Below, piece after piece: positions 9,609 to 23,679 of a DNA stretch of 64,000 bases. The first letter of the stretch is position 1. Each line of letters begins with the position of its first letter. Source of the stretch: Lepraria neglecta (Eukaryota; Ascomycota; Lecanoromycetes; Lecanorales; Stereocaulaceae). The translations under genes were made by a program, and so were the position numbers. Under the pieces are notes generated by a model that made no database searches, was not told the origin of the DNA, and saw only the letters and a program-made list of their open reading frames with translations. Where the stretch lies: assembly GCA_033220425.1 (NCBI GenBank), contig CM065648.1, positions 1,240,001 to 1,304,000 on the forward strand, written 5' to 3'.

Positions 9609-12347
9609 ATGCCTCACCGAGCGCCGTCGCCAGCGGCGTCCGAAAATGAGGTCGACATCTCTCGAGCCCTCTTCAAAGATGGCAGCAGTGTGGGCTCCGA
9701 CGACGAGGTCGAAACGCAGCACCCAGACCGCAAAGCTCGCATGCTGGGACCAGGAGAGATGCCAGATCTCGAGGGTGATTACAGTTCTGATGATGCTGGA
9801 TTTATTGCGGAGACACAAGCTGCCTCCAATCGCAAAGCAGCAAACCTAAAGGGCAAGACCGTGAAAAAAGGTGGAGGATTTCAAGCAATGGGCCTCAATG
9901 CCAATCTACTCAAGGCAATCACCCGGAAAGGTTTCTCTGTGCCAACACCTATTCAGAGAAAAACTATACCACTGGTGCTTGACGGCCAAGACGTTGTGGG
10001 AATGGCAAGGACTGGATCGGGCAAAACAGCGGCATTTGTGGTGCCCATGATTGAGAAGTTGAAAAGCCACAGCGCAAAAGTGGGGTCTAGGGCGTTGATA
10101 CTGTCACCATCGAGAGAACTTGCTTTGCAGACACTCAAGGTTGTGAAAGAGCTTGGAAGAGGGACGGATCTGAAATGCGTGCTGCTTGTGGGAGGAGACT
10201 CTTTGGAAGAGCAATTTAGCTTCATGTCTGCGAACCCGGATATTGTGATTGCTACTCCAGGAAGATTTCTACATCTGAAGGTGGAGATGGGGTTGGACCT
10301 ATCCTCTGTACGATATGTGGTCTTCGATGAAGCTGATCGCTTGTTCGAAATGGGATTTGCGGCTCAATTGACAGAAATCTTGCATGCCCTGCCGCAATCA
10401 AGGCAGACACTTTTATTTTCGGCCACCTTGCCAAAGTCTCTTGTAGAGTTTGCCAGAGCAGGTCTACTGGAGCCTCATCTTGTACGACTGGATGCCGAAA
10501 GCAAGATTTCTCCGGATCTCCAGAGTGCTTTCTTCACGATGAAGAGCGTTGAGAAGGAGGGTGCGCTGTTACACGTGCTGAGCGATATCATCAAGATTCC
10601 TACGGGCCAGACAGAAGCTGCAGCTGGTGCGAAGGAGGAAGCGAGTAAGAACAGCAAGAAACGAAAACGTGGAGAGGTCCATGGCGTGAAGCCACACGAG
10701 TCGCCCACAGAGCATTCGACCATTATCTTCGCAGCAACCAAGCATCATGTTGACTACCTCGCGGCTCTCCTACGCCAATCAGGTTTCGCTGTATCGCATG
10801 CTTATGGTTCCCTAGATCAGACAGCAAGGAAGATTCAAGTACAGGACTTCCGCACTGGCATGACTAACATCCTCGTCGTCACCGATGTGGCCGCAAGAGG
10901 GATAGACATTCCCGTCCTCGCCAATGTGATTAACTACGACTTCCCAGCTCAACCAAAAATCTTCGTTCACAGAGTAGGGAGGACTGCAAGAGCCGGTCAA
11001 AGAGGCTGGAGTTACAGTCTGATCCGAGAGTCGGATGCTCCATATTTGCTTGACCTTCAGCTCTTCCTTGGGAAGAGATTGATACTGGGGCGAGATGGAG
11101 GACAAGGGCCAAATTATGCAGAGGACGTCGTTCTTGGCGGTCTAGCCAGGGACAGGCTTGCAACGAATTGCGAATGGGTCAGCAAGCTACTTGACGAAGA
11201 CTCGGACTTACTGGCGCTCCGATCCGTGGCTAACAAGGGCGAGAAGCTTTACCTCAAGACTCGCAATGCAGCGTCCAGCGAAAGTGCCAGGAGATCAAAA
11301 GAAGTGACAGGATCGAAAAATTGGATGGCATTGCATCCACTGTTCAATGATGATACGGATTACGCTGAGCTCGAACGTGAGAGGATGTTGGCTCGAATCA
11401 GTGGCTTTAGGCCCCAAGAAACAGTCTTCGAGATCGGAAAGCGAGGCGCAACGTCTGAAGCTGCCGAAATCATGAAGAAGCGAAGACTGACTGTAGATGT
11501 CCAGCGGCAGAAAAAGCAAGCATTGGAACGAATGGAACTTGAGGGAGCTACTGAACCACACGAGGATTCAGGCATAGGGAAGATTGACAACATTGATGCA
11601 GACGAAAACCATTCGCCAGACAACGAAGCAGACATGGATTCCGCCTCCGAAGACGAACTCGAAGTAACCTTCTCCCAACCCTCCTCAAGCAAAGAAAACA
11701 AAAGCAACGGATATAAAGACTCCGACTTCTTCATGTCCTACACACCCTCCACTCTTAACCTAGCCGAAGACCGTGGCTACGGCGTCCACTCCGGCGGCAA
11801 CTCCAACTTCCTCACCGCAGCCCGCTCCGCAACCATGGACCTGACTAATGACGACGGTGCCAAAGCCTTCGCCGAGCCCAGCCGTCCAAAGGGCATGCGT
11901 TGGGACAAGAAGAGTAAGAAATACGTTGCTCGCGCTAATGACGATGACGGCAGCAAAGGCGGAAAGATGATTCGCGGCGAGAGCGGGCAGAAGATCGCCG
12001 CAAGCTTCAAGAGCGGTAGATTCGATGCATGGAGGAAATCGAATAAAATCGATAGACTTCCTCGTACGGGCGAGAATGAGACTGCTGCAAACTCAGCGAA
12101 TAAAGGAGCTGGAGGAGGAAAGAGGTTTAAGCATAAGAGCGAGAATGCGCCGAAGGAGGCGGATAAGTATCGGGATGATTTCTATAAGCGGAAGAAGATG
12201 GTGGAGAAGGCGAAGGAGGAGAGGAGGGGAAGGTTTAGGGAGGGGAGTGGGAAGAATGAGATTAGAGGGGCTGAGGATGTGAGGAGGGAGAGGGGGAAGA
12301 AGGAGAGGAAGAGGGAGAAGAATGCTAGGGCTGAGAAAAGGAGGTAG
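9609..12347 (+). CDS. dbp10: ATP-dependent DEAD-box RNA helicase Dbp10
   Basis: A single exon encodes 912 residues. The start is taken at the ATG at 9609 (MPHRAPSP), the first ATG in frame. The acidic N terminus is followed by the Q motif ([13 protein letters not shown], around 90-120), Walker A ARTGSGKT (133-140), PTRELA-equivalent SPSRELA, DEAD (240-243), SAT (271-273) and the motif VI stretch [12 protein letters not shown] 60-residue Lys/Glu-rich insert separates the two RecA domains. The C-terminal third carries the DBP10CT region ([22 protein letters not shown]) and a basic tail. Dbp10 is a nucleolar helicase needed for assembly of the 60S ribosomal subunit. An RNA helicase of another subgroup is unlikely because of the C-terminal domain. 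Confidence 0.95.
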   Translation: MPHRAPSPAASENEVDISRALFKDGSSVGSDDEVETQHPDRKARMLGPGEMPDLEGDYSSDDAGFIAETQAASNRKAANLKGKTVKKGGGFQAMGLNANLLKAITRKGFSVPTPIQRKTIPLVLDGQDVVGMARTGSGKTAAFVVPMIEKLKSHSAKVGSRALILSPSRELALQTLKVVKELGRGTDLKCVLLVGGDSLEEQFSFMSANPDIVIATPGRFLHLKVEMGLDLSSVRYVVFDEADRLFEMGFAAQLTEILHALPQSRQTLLFSATLPKSLVEFARAGLLEPHLVRLDAESKISPDLQSAFFTMKSVEKEGALLHVLSDIIKIPTGQTEAAAGAKEEASKNSKKRKRGEVHGVKPHESPTEHSTIIFAATKHHVDYLAALLRQSGFAVSHAYGSLDQTARKIQVQDFRTGMTNILVVTDVAARGIDIPVLANVINYDFPAQPKIFVHRVGRTARAGQRGWSYSLIRESDAPYLLDLQLFLGKRLILGRDGGQGPNYAEDVVLGGLARDRLATNCEWVSKLLDEDSDLLALRSVANKGEKLYLKTRNAASSESARRSKEVTGSKNWMALHPLFNDDTDYAELERERMLARISGFRPQETVFEIGKRGATSEAAEIMKKRRLTVDVQRQKKQALERMELEGATEPHEDSGIGKIDNIDADENHSPDNEADMDSASEDELEVTFSQPSSSKENKSNGYKDSDFFMSYTPSTLNLAEDRGYGVHSGGNSNFLTAARSATMDLTNDDGAKAFAEPSRPKGMRWDKKSKKYVARANDDDGSKGGKMIRGESGQKIAASFKSGRFDAWRKSNKIDRLPRTGENETAANSANKGAGGGKRFKHKSENAPKEADKYRDDFYKRKKMVEKAKEERRGRFREGSGKNEIRGAEDVRRERGKKERKREKNARAEKRR

Positions 12348-12916
12348 ATATGGATGTAGCCAAGGTGTCGAGCAATACGTTAAATGGGAAACGAGATATC
12401 CCAGTTGCTTAAGCTTCTTGTTCGATAAATTTCGATCTATGATATATGGATCGTTTTACGCGTAGCCTATTTCTCTGCGAAGCAAACCCAACTCAAAAGA
12501 CTCACCAACGCGCACTCAAGCTGCTGCAATAGCGCAATAGCTCAATAGCTCAATAGCTCAATAGCCCCCAAACAAGTACACCCCACTGGCGGCCCTTCAC
12601 CCACCCTTAACCTGCGTGGATAGTGAGACGGCGTCCGGGTTACTGTATCGGTGAATACCTAGGGCGTGCTACCTCTTTGATCGTCAGCTATCAGAGCAAT
12701 ACAAAGAAATGAACGAAGGGCTTGCAACGATGTGTGATTCTCAGATAGGAGCGAAAGATGGATACATTTTCTTCGTTCATCTGGTCCTTGGACCATCAGT
12801 TGAACTATGCTTTTGGGTTGATCATCATGGAACCTTGCAACATGTGCCTTGTTTGAAGAAAGGAAGCCTTAGAGCTTACAATGTTCGAAAGACGAGTTCC
12901 AGCGATCCAATCCCCA
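12348..12916. other. Intergenic region with a short satellite
   Basis: Downstream of DBP10 and of the minus-strand rhomboid-like pseudogene, so both flanking genes converge here. Contains the 8-bp satellite at 12527. No gene seen. Confidence 0.5.
12527..12566. repeat. 8-bp satellite (CAATAGCT)5
   Basis: Five head-to-tail copies of CAATAGCN, the last base being G, T, T, T and C in order. It lies in the convergent intergenic region. Confidence 0.9.
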
Positions 12917-14960
12917 TCACCTGCTTTTGCCTTCGTCCTTTTCTGGTCGTTCTGATTGATCTGCTGGAGTGCTAGTATCTTTTCCTATTTCCCACGTTTG
13001 CGATTGGTCGGTATCTTTCCACACCTCCTCAGCTTGCTCGTCAACTGGGCCTGAAAATGTTTGCATGCTCTTCGTGGATGCCGAGATTTCTTGGGCTTCT
13101 TCCTCTTTTCCTCCCATCTCCGGTCTTCCTGATGAAGGCGCCTACTGTGCTGGTTTTCCATCATTATCATCTTCATGCTTGTCGTGCTTCTTGTCCTCAC
13201 CCTTATTTTTAGCCTCGTGCCACTAATCTTCATGCTTGTATTGGTCATTCACATCCATTCTAGCTTCGCTATGGCTGGACCGTTCTGGGATGTCATCTTT
13301 CCGCCTTGCATTTCCTGCTTGAGCTGGTGTTGTGGTCGCGGTGTCTTTCCCTTCCTTTTTCCTTTTGGCTGCTACAAACACTGCAATCGACAGCACAGTA
13401 GTGAGGGAAATCGTCAATACGGCATTCCGGAAGGCGGCGACAAATTTGCTAGTCGGGCTGTTCGTCCTGTCATATCTCCTCAATTCCGAGGTTATAGAGG
13501 CTATGCGACCTCTTCGTAACCAGACAAACCATAAGACTGCACCTCCCAATGTTCCGCCCACCTGGTTTATATGGCCCAACCTGTACGAAAAGTTAGAACT
13601 CTGGCCGCAGTCCCTTGTAAATTGATACTCACGGTTGAGCATCGAGGACACCCAAAATTGAGTCGAGGCTTAGCACTACATTGAAGACTTGGATCCTGGA
13701 CCATGGTAGAATAGATGTCCGCGGCCTAATCACGGCAGCAACGGTGTCTGTATGTGCATGTCAATCAGCATGTGCAGGTGATGCTTCGCCATATCTTACA
13801 CGTGAATGCTGTGAAAAAAGAGAGCAAATCCACTTACAGAGACACATCAATAATCCCTTAGCACTGTAACTAGGTAGAATCTAATTTGCGAAGTCTGATA
13901 GCCTTCGAATTCTTGTCGACTCTTCGTTGATGAATTTGGCTTGCTTCTCTTTCTTCTTCCGAAAAATTTCAGGGTGTTCTCTTCGTTCTTTGGAGTCGTC
14001 GAGTAATTTCTGTAGAATATCCTAGAGCCTTTTGGAACGGCTCTCCTTTTGTTTGGATTGGTTCTCCAACACCAACTGCTGGCCCTCTCGTATCTTCTCA
14101 TCGTATTCAAGGCCAGAGAGCCTCCGCAAGGGGTTTCTCACCCATGTCCAAGCGCAATCAACGTTGGCCCCAATGAATCCGCCAAGCAGGTAAAGGATAA
14201 AGAACGCTTTCGCACCAATGGATGGACCCAATACTCTTGCGATTCCAATAAGTGCTATACTGTCGATGATTAACGTTTTCGGGTTGTCGTGGAAGAATTG
14301 CGAAGTGAGACAGGTGATTGGACTATAAAGTCTTTAGTACCACTCTTATTTCCGGTAGGTACCATATTGAACAGCAACGCTTAAGGCTCTTTGTCTCCAA
14401 CTCGAGTCTTCTGGGATCAACAATACCAAGTAGAAGAGAAGATACAGCACCAGAATAGGAAGGCTGAACCGTAGGCATCGGGGTAAGGTCCAGCGAAGGG
14501 TTCAGAAATCTAGGGAATGAGCTACGAGGGGGTGCTCAGTGGGCGGATCTTGCGGATTCAGGCGCGGACGTGTACGGCCAAATGTACGTATGAACTGTAG
14601 GACTAAATTTGAGCGTAGAGTGTCATTACAGGTGCTCTTGCGGTAGAGAATCAAGGACCCCGAGACAGTAGAAAGTGATCGGGCCTGGAGTAGAAGCTGC
14701 AATCGTGTAGGGAGAACATTTTGGTGGCTGGGTTTCAGTAATAGTCCAGACCAGAAGAATCCTCCAGAACTCAAATCCGATCTTGATTGAGAAGAGATGC
14801 AGGGACTGGATTGGTCGGACAAGTTGTCCGGGTTGAGCGGTGCCCTTGCCAGAGTCTGGACATATCTACACCCTGGCTTTGTGTGTTGGTAAGTTGCAAC
14901 TGGAAGACTCGAATACAGGGTTGTAAGTGTCCGTTGCGGCTCCAGCCTAGCATTCTTCAA
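12917..14960 (-). pseudogene. Rhomboid-family intramembrane protease-like gene with several in-frame stops
   Basis: On the minus strand one reading frame, with phase-matching introns at 13748-13837 and 13581-13632, links features of a mitochondrial-type rhomboid: a basic N terminus, a first membrane segment (FSLPILVLYLLFYLVLLIP), SQFFHDNPKTLIIDSIAL, a second segment (AKAFFILYLLGGFIGA), a charged loop, YSAKGLLMCL in place of the usual GASG serine motif, RPRTSILPWSRIQVFNVVL, and the histidine motif GHINQVGGTLGG. A long charged C-terminal tail follows. The frame is broken by TGA at 14502-14504 and TAG at 14022-14024, 13881-13883, 13223-13225 and 13142-13144. Coding-like sequence continues in the same frame after each. 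The TAG at 14022 could instead be the end of a 120-nt intron with a GTGAGA donor at 14141, but the others have no good intron explanation. The junction near 14295 also seems out of phase. Best read as a recently decayed gene; the exact start is unclear. Confidence 0.6.
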
Positions 14961-15512
14961 CGCTAAATCGATATAGGAGAAGTGACACGAACTAAAGAGG
15001 ACATAGGAACGAAGTCAATGCTATGGCGCGTGAAATGGCCATCGAAGGGATCTGTGGGTCTATCTAAGACACATCATGCAGGAGGCTGAATCGTGAACGC
15101 GTTTGATGACGCGCTCATCCATTGCTACCCTCATGGAGGAAGGGAACACATTTTCTTAAATCGAATGGGTAATCGCGATGAAGCAGACGCTCCTGCAGGT
15201 TTAGCTGAAGGCATTCAATGGCTTTTTGCTAAATTCTCGCAGACGATTTCGTTTTCGTGGAGCCACTAAGACATTCTAGGCTAAACAGAAAAGGTTAGCA
15301 CTGGAGTGATTGAACCTCGGCTCCAATCAACAACGATGATGATCACCGATTGCCATGTTTCTCTGAGCAACGTTCAACGTGACTCCTTATTCACGACTAC
15401 TTGCATCTTCCTAGCACTTGGACAGCTTTGTATCTCAACAAAGCCGTATTCTACAAACATTCTCCAAGGCCGGTCAGCTACTTCCGTAATCGTACCAAAG
15501 GACTCGGAGAAC
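14961..15512. other. Divergent intergenic region
   Basis: Upstream region of the Lon protease gene and of the rhomboid-like pseudogene. The Lon frame is open upstream to 15306, but that extension lacks conservation and is taken as 5' leader. Confidence 0.5.
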
Positions 15513-18406
15513 ATGGGCCAGAACAGATCCCAGACCCTCCCAATACTTCCTTTACCCAAAGGATCCGTCTTACTACCAGGTATAACACTACGCATTCCTG
15601 TCGCCAACCGGACCGACATTCCTGCTCTTCTTTCTACCGTCTTTGCTAAAGATAGAAGGCCCCGGCCTGACGCCACCGCTATCTCAATAGGATGCGTGCC
15701 CATCAACTCTCCTTTGCTTCGGTCAGACGGTCAGCATTTACTCGATGATGCGGAATCTAAAAGTCGGCGGCGGGTCGACGACGAAGACACCAACCCCGGA
15801 GATGCTGACCACCGGGATCTCTTCATGTATGGCACGGTGGCGAAGATATCTGGAGTGCAAGGGCGAAGGGCCGATGATCTATCTTTGATTGTGGAGGGGA
15901 TTAGGCGGTTCCGAATAGACAGGTTCACCCAGATGAGACCTTTCTTTGAGGCAGAGGTGGCATATCTTGATGAAGAGAGTGAGTAGATTGAAGGTGGTCA
16001 CCTCGATCAGACGCTGATATGGCTATACTCCAGTTGAGGTGTCCGACCCCAACATATCAGCACTTTTCGAGCATCTAAAACAGCTTTCACTCGAGCTCAT
16101 GGCACTCGTCCGAGTCAACTCCTTCCTGCCGCGATCTTCTACAAATCTGTCACCTCTTCTCACCCGACGGTTGGAAGTCTATGTTGTCAAGAAAGAGCTC
16201 GGGGAAGCTGGCATACTTGCTGATTTCATGAGCAATGTCGTCGAAGCATCATTGGAGGAGAAGTTACGCGTACTGGCCGCACTGGATATCAAAGAAAGAC
16301 TGAATCAAGTCATCGAGCTGCTCTCTCGTCAAATACAGGGGTTGAATGGAAGAGTTAAGATTACAGCAATTACAGGCACGATGCCGAGCCAGGGCCTGGA
16401 TATTCACAATATTAGTCGAAGGGATCGAGAAGCTCTGATACGTCGAGCAATGGGTGGATTCGGTGGTTTCAATCCTTCTGGTCTCTCTGCGCCAGGCCCA
16501 GGTGACGACGGAGGCGACGAGGAACCGAATGAGCTAGCAGAGCTCAAAAAGAAGGTCGATGATGCCAAGATGACGCCTGAGGCGCAGAAAGTCGCTGATA
16601 GGGAGCTAAAGAGATTAAAGAAGATGAACCCTGCGCAAGCCGAATATGGTGTATGCAGGACCTACATCGAGACTCTCTCTGAGGTCCCCTGGATTGCCGC
16701 CACTGAAGATCAGCTCGGTGTGGATACTTTGAAACGGGCCCGGAAACAGCTTGATGACGACCATTACGGACTACAGAAAATCAAGAAGCGCCTCCTGGAA
16801 TATCTCGCGGTTTTGAGGTTAAAGCAAGCAGTCAATGCCGATATTGAAGCACAAATTGCCAAGGCACAGGAGGAAGCAGCTCCGCCCAAAGAGAATGAAG
16901 CGGACTCAGATTCACCCCGAGAAGGAGTAGAAGTCGATTCAACCAAGATACAGATCCTGTTAGGCAAGCGCCGAGTGGATAAATCTCCTATCCTACTTCT
17001 TGTGGGACCACCCGGCACGGGAAAGACAAGTCTTGCCAAATCAGTTGCCACTGCTCTTGGCCGCAAATTCCACCGTATCTCTCTTGGGGGTGTCAGAGAT
17101 GAAGCCGAGATCAGAGGACACAGAAGGACTTATGTCGCCGCAATGCCTGGCGTTATTGTCAACGGGCTGAAGAAGGTCGGTGTAAATAACCCAGTCTTCT
17201 TGCTGGACGAAATCGACAAAGTTGGTGGCTCGAACTTCCACGGAGACCCGTCTGCGGCCATGTTGGAGGTTCTTGATCCGGAGCAAAATTACAGCTTCAA
17301 TGACCATTATATCAATATACCCATCGATCTAAGCAAAGTCCTCTTCATTGCTACTGCAAACACACTCGACACCATCCCTCCTCCACTGCTGGACAGGATG
17401 GAAACCATCCAGCTTTCTGGCTACACCACCGTTGAGAAACGGCACATTGCCAATCAACATCTAATTCCAAAGCAAATCACCACCAACGCTCTTACTTCCC
17501 CAGACATAGAACTATCAGATGATGTCGTTGATACCATCATCACCTCCTACACTCGCGAAGCAGGCGTACGGAATCTCGAGCGCGAAATTGGTTCTGTCTG
17601 CCGTTATAAAGCCGTTGAATATGCCGACGCCAAAGACGCCTCCTCTCTTGACAAGTATAACCCTCGAGTCTCGGTCTCTGATCTGGAGGATATTCTCGGC
17701 ATCGAACGTTTCGACGAGGAGATCGCCGAGAAGAAATCCGCTCCTGGTATAGTCACTGGTCTCGTCGCTTACTCCACTGGCGGTCAAGGGAGCATCCTCT
17801 TCATCGAAGTAGCCGACATGCCCGGTATAGGCCGGGTACAATTGACCGGCAAGCTTGGTGACGTGCTCAAGGAGAGTGTCGAAGTAGCATTGACTTGGGT
17901 CAAAGCACACTCATACGAACTTGGACTCACCCGTGATGCTAACGAAGACATTATGAAGAACCGCAGCGTACACGTCCATTGTCCATCAGGCGCGATACCT
18001 AAAGATGGCCCTTCAGCAGGCTTAGCGCATACGATTGCCTTGATCTCCTTGTTCAGCGGAAAGGCTGTGCCGCCTGAAATTGCAATGACTGGAGAGATAA
18101 GTCTACGTGGAAGAGTCATGCCAGTGGGTGGTATCAAGGAGAAGTTGATCGGGGCTTTGAGGGCTGGAGTTAAGACTGTCTTACTGCCGGTGCATAATCG
18201 GAAGGATGTCAAGGATCTACCGCAGGAGGTGAAGGATGGGTTAGAGATTATTCATATTGGGTGAGTGCTCTATCATACCATTTACAAGTCTAAGAGATCG
18301 ATTGCTAACCCCTCGCAGCCATATCTGGGAAGCCATGAGATATGTCTGGCCCGATGCCCACTGGCCGGGAGAACAGCATCTTGCTGGTATCGAGAGCAGA
18401 TTGTAA
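15513..18406 (+). CDS. pln: Peroxisomal Lon protease homolog 2
   Basis: Three exons, 15513-15978, 16034-18260 and 18319-18406, give 926 residues. An N-terminal Lon substrate-binding domain ([20 protein letters not shown], residues ~10-270) precedes the AAA+ module with Walker A GPPGTGKT (480-487) and Walker B FLLDEID (547-548). The serine-lysine protease domain has KDGPSAG with catalytic Ser816 and GGIKEKL with Lys857. The protein ends in Ser-Arg-Leu, a type 1 peroxisomal targeting signal, and this sets it apart from mitochondrial Pim1. It degrades damaged matrix proteins in peroxisomes. The last 28 residues, including SRL, lie on a separate exon: the upstream exon would read GGG-TGA if the 58-nt intron were retained. 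The start [12 protein letters not shown] was chosen because conservation begins there. Confidence 0.95.
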
Positions 18407-18616
18407 ATGGGAAACGACGCCGTGTCTGTATGTACGTACTTTTGCATAGCTTTTTAGCGAATGAGAATGTATCATAATAACACAAAATGAAACCCCTCTT
18501 CTGGTCTATCACCCTTAAATCTATAAGTACTGTAAGCTCAGTTGCCTCCAAATTTTTTATTGTTAACCACAAAAAGATATCGACTCAATTGTATCGGGGA
18601 TGTCAGTTTGATATTC

Positions 18617-19142
18617 ATGGCCACCTCTCACTCCGCTTTCCTGCATACGACAAGGCTGAATACAAGAACGATACATCTAATCCGCGCCACCAATTACACC
18701 AAAACAAGACGTATATACAACCCTCCTAGATCATGGAGGCCGCGTCCTCAAAATCCCCGCAGACGGCTCCACCCCCCACCTCATCATCCTCAATATAATC
18801 GATATCAGTACTGCCGGTTACGTCGATTGTTTCCTCAATCACATCCCCGACTTCCGCCCCCTTCTGGGGCACGCGAGAAGGCTTCCATTGGCGCGACATT
18901 GTACAATTCGAAGTCACAGACCAGTCTTTGGCGGAGCTCAATGGTATCTATTGGGGTTGGAAGAGCTTCGCGTTGGATCATATTCCGTTGAGCGAACATA
19001 CGGGGTTTTGTGGAGACGCTTTTTTTTTGCTAAGACACCGGCTTGGGAGCATAGGGCGGATGGGTATGCGGCGTATGAGGATGTTAGTGAGGATTTTGTG
19101 GGGTCGGGGTTTGTTGGGGGTGGCGCTGGAGAAGTTGCATGA
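18617..19142 (+). pseudogene. Frameshifted gene of unknown function
   Basis: Three overlapping plus-strand frames each hold a clearly coding segment that continues the previous one. An ATG at 18617 (MATSHSAFLHTTRL) leads to a frame that must shift near 18710 to reach LLDHGGRVLKIPADGSTPHL and AGYVDCFLNHIPDFRP. A second shift at the C5 run at 18857-18861 reaches FWGTREGFHWRDIVQFEV and LNGIYWGWKSFALDHI. A third at the T9 run at 19020-19028 reaches AKTPAWEHRADGYAAYEDVS, ending at 19142. Codon use is strongly C-ending in the first part, as expected for a real gene. I do not recognise the family. Two of three shifts sit in homopolymers, so sequencing error is a real alternative to pseudogenisation. 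No intron with proper borders bridges them. Confidence 0.55.
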
Positions 19143-19502
19143 TCGATGATTGTATTCCACTGCATCTGGATGGCGTGGAGGGTCAGTGGGGGCTGGAAAT
19201 TTCGCATGGCAAAGGACTACTCGTTGAAAAGCAAGATCTTGCCAACGATGAAAGTGGGTGCGCATATATTGAAAGAGAGTTAAGAGGATCGGGATGTCTG
19301 GAGTTGAGTACAGTGAAGAGGCAAAGATGCATCTGCACAATTTCTACCCAACTCGAAAGGACATGACAGCAATTCAATTCTATTGTTCCTACATCTCCTA
19401 GATCTATACACATTGGTACCAACCGACTAATCGCAAATGCAATCGATCGCCTCACTTTTACTGCGCGGAGGCAGCATTCAACGCCAGAAACAAGCGACGG
19501 CA
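19143..19502. other. Convergent intergenic region
   Basis: 3' regions of the frameshifted gene and of BiP. Nothing else seen. Confidence 0.5.
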
Positions 19503-21817
<2,315 letters not shown>

Positions 21818-22415
21818 CGTGGTAGATGTGATAGGTAAAGCGTAGAGATACCGGCTCTCTAAAGGGTGGAGGGAAAGTCCTCTGAGGAGTGAGGTCGGTC
21901 TTCACAGAATGGAGAGGATTGAAGAGTGTTACAGAAGTTTGGGGTTGGGTTGGAAGGATTTAAGTAGACAAGTTTAAGTTCATTTTGCTTTAACGTGTCC
22001 TTATGAAAAAGAATATCCGTCGGTAAAAGCCCGGGAGAACTTTTGTGATACTTCATGTACCCTCATTGGCTGACTGCGCGATGACTAATCATTCTCACTC
22101 CACGGAGCCTCACTGCTCGCATGTTCTTCAGGGGCTTCAGGGCCATATGAAACTGAAGTCAAAAGTTGAATGGGTTGAGCAAGATTTAAGTTCCGCAGAT
22201 AAGCTTGAGGTGGCTCGCGCATGTTGGCAGACTATGGCACCTTTGCGGTACGAATGTACGTAGTGGGAAGCATCAAGCAAGATGATGAGCGGTCTATTCC
22301 TACCCCAACGCCTCATAAGTATCATACAACGCTATGATTCCAAACTCCATCCCTCACAGCGTATATGCCGTTGCCCTGTTCCACGATCGCTCGTCGCCAT
22401 AGCCATGCCATCGCC
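21818..22415. other. BiP promoter region
   Basis: Upstream region of the minus-strand BiP gene and downstream region of the Pmp3-like gene. A possible UPR core element is noted at 21993. No other gene seen. Confidence 0.5.
21993..21997. promoter_or_regulatory. Possible UPR element core (ACGTG) upstream of BiP
   Basis: The sequence AACGTGTCC contains ACGTG about 180 bp upstream of the BiP start codon, a plausible place for a Hac1-type bZIP site. The pentamer is short enough to occur by chance, so this rests mostly on gene identity. Confidence 0.25.
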
Positions 22416-22933
22416 TTAAGTCTGCACCTTGTGGTCGCCCTTGATCACTTGTTCATAAGATGGCGGCACACCTCCTTCTGCTGACCCTTCTCCTGCTTGC
22501 TGCTGTTGTGGCGGTGCATTCCTTCCATCTGTAGTCCCATAACCTCTTGCTTGCTGCGGACCGCTCACGTAAGTGTGCGGCCTTTGTGGCGAACCCTGCT
22601 GCATTAGAGCTTCGCCACTCGGCCGATGGTTGACATAGTAGTATGTGACACTCCCGTTTTCGCCTTGATCTTGGGGTATGGTTTCGTACTCGTAGTCGCT
22701 GGGCTCAGGATACAACGAGATAATGTACCAGGCATGGATGAGGCCGGGAATGTAGCCAAGGACGCAGAGGAGGATGTTGATGAGAGAGTCGGCAGAGCAT
22801 ATTCCACTCTTGATCCAGACTTCAAGCACATTAGACAAGGTCTTGAAAGAGCATTTAGGGGGGACATGTACGTACCTGCGATTGGAGGGAACAAGATTGC
22901 CAGGAGCCCGAGGAAGATATCGCTGGAACACAT
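22416..22933 (-). CDS. Pmp3/Sna-type small membrane protein with PPxY motif
   Basis: Two exons, 22876-22933 and 22416-22819, joined in phase 1 across a 56-nt intron (GTACGT donor, CTAAT branch, GAAG acceptor), give 153 residues. The first 55 residues are a clear UPF0057/Pmp3 domain: MCSSDIFLGLLAILFPPIAV, WIKSGICSADSLINILLC and LGYIPGLIHAWYII, forming two membrane helices. A long cytosolic tail rich in Gln, Gly and Pro follows, with PPSYEQV near the C terminus. In yeast the tailed members Sna3 and Sna4 use a PPxY motif to bind the ubiquitin ligase Rsp5 and travel to the vacuole; the PPSY here suggests the same (inference). Short Pmp3 proteins without a tail act in membrane potential and salt tolerance. 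Confidence 0.88.
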
Positions 22934-23679
22934 TCTCTCCACTGTATACAAAGTTGTTGGTGCTAAGTTCTTAAGGAGATGATATCTGCCACGTATATGA
23001 TAGAATGTGGTTGACGGAAGGTTCGAGGTATAATAGGATTGTGTCTGCCTGAGAGACGCGAGAGGCTTGGCATGACGCAGAGTTCAAGAGCCGCAGGCGC
23101 GTAGTCTGTGTGCAGGTGAATTCCCGCTTCCGGTAAAACGTGCCGGATCCGGCTAACCTGCCCCTCGCCGCACAACGCTCGGCTCTCTGGGCTGAACGTC
23201 TCAACAAGCATCTCTAACACCATTGCGAAGAAATGGTCTTGGAGTCTACTTGATATAAGGCATATTCAGTCCAACCTGAAGCCCAGCGAAGTCCTTTGTT
23301 CGCCCCAAAGGAAGAGGGTAAGCACGCCACCATGAAAACAAACGCATCAAGGCAATAGGCGAATATTCCTTCCATTACTTCAATCCCTTGATATACCCCA
23401 ACTAGTCTATCATATTTTAACACCAGAACAGCTTTATTTAGAGGCATTACTGAAGTTCAAAAAGAGGTTGCGATTTTTCTGGGTATGTAAGGGTTGTAAC
23501 TCGCCCACCGATACTTTAAGGCACATATCAATATTAAAAATGTTGAGTGGTATCGTATTTGGAAATTCTAATACCATACTATATCGGAGTCGCTCCTTCT
23601 CTCCTCCTTAGATATACCACATACAGGCTGCTGACGACTCTCGCGAAAGCCGAACTCGTATATACCGTTGAATATTGGC
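22934..23679. other. Intergenic region
   Basis: Upstream of the Pmp3-like gene and downstream of the protease-like gene (both minus strand). AT-rich between 23480 and 23590. No coding signal. Confidence 0.5.

Noticed and set aside
13681-13869. Short plus-strand frames with Cys-rich segments
   Set aside because: Shadow of the rhomboid-like pseudogene exon and intron on the minus strand.
15306-15512. N-terminal extension of the Lon protease frame
   Set aside because: Conservation starts at the ATG at 15513 and the extension adds no targeting sense for a protein with a C-terminal SRL.
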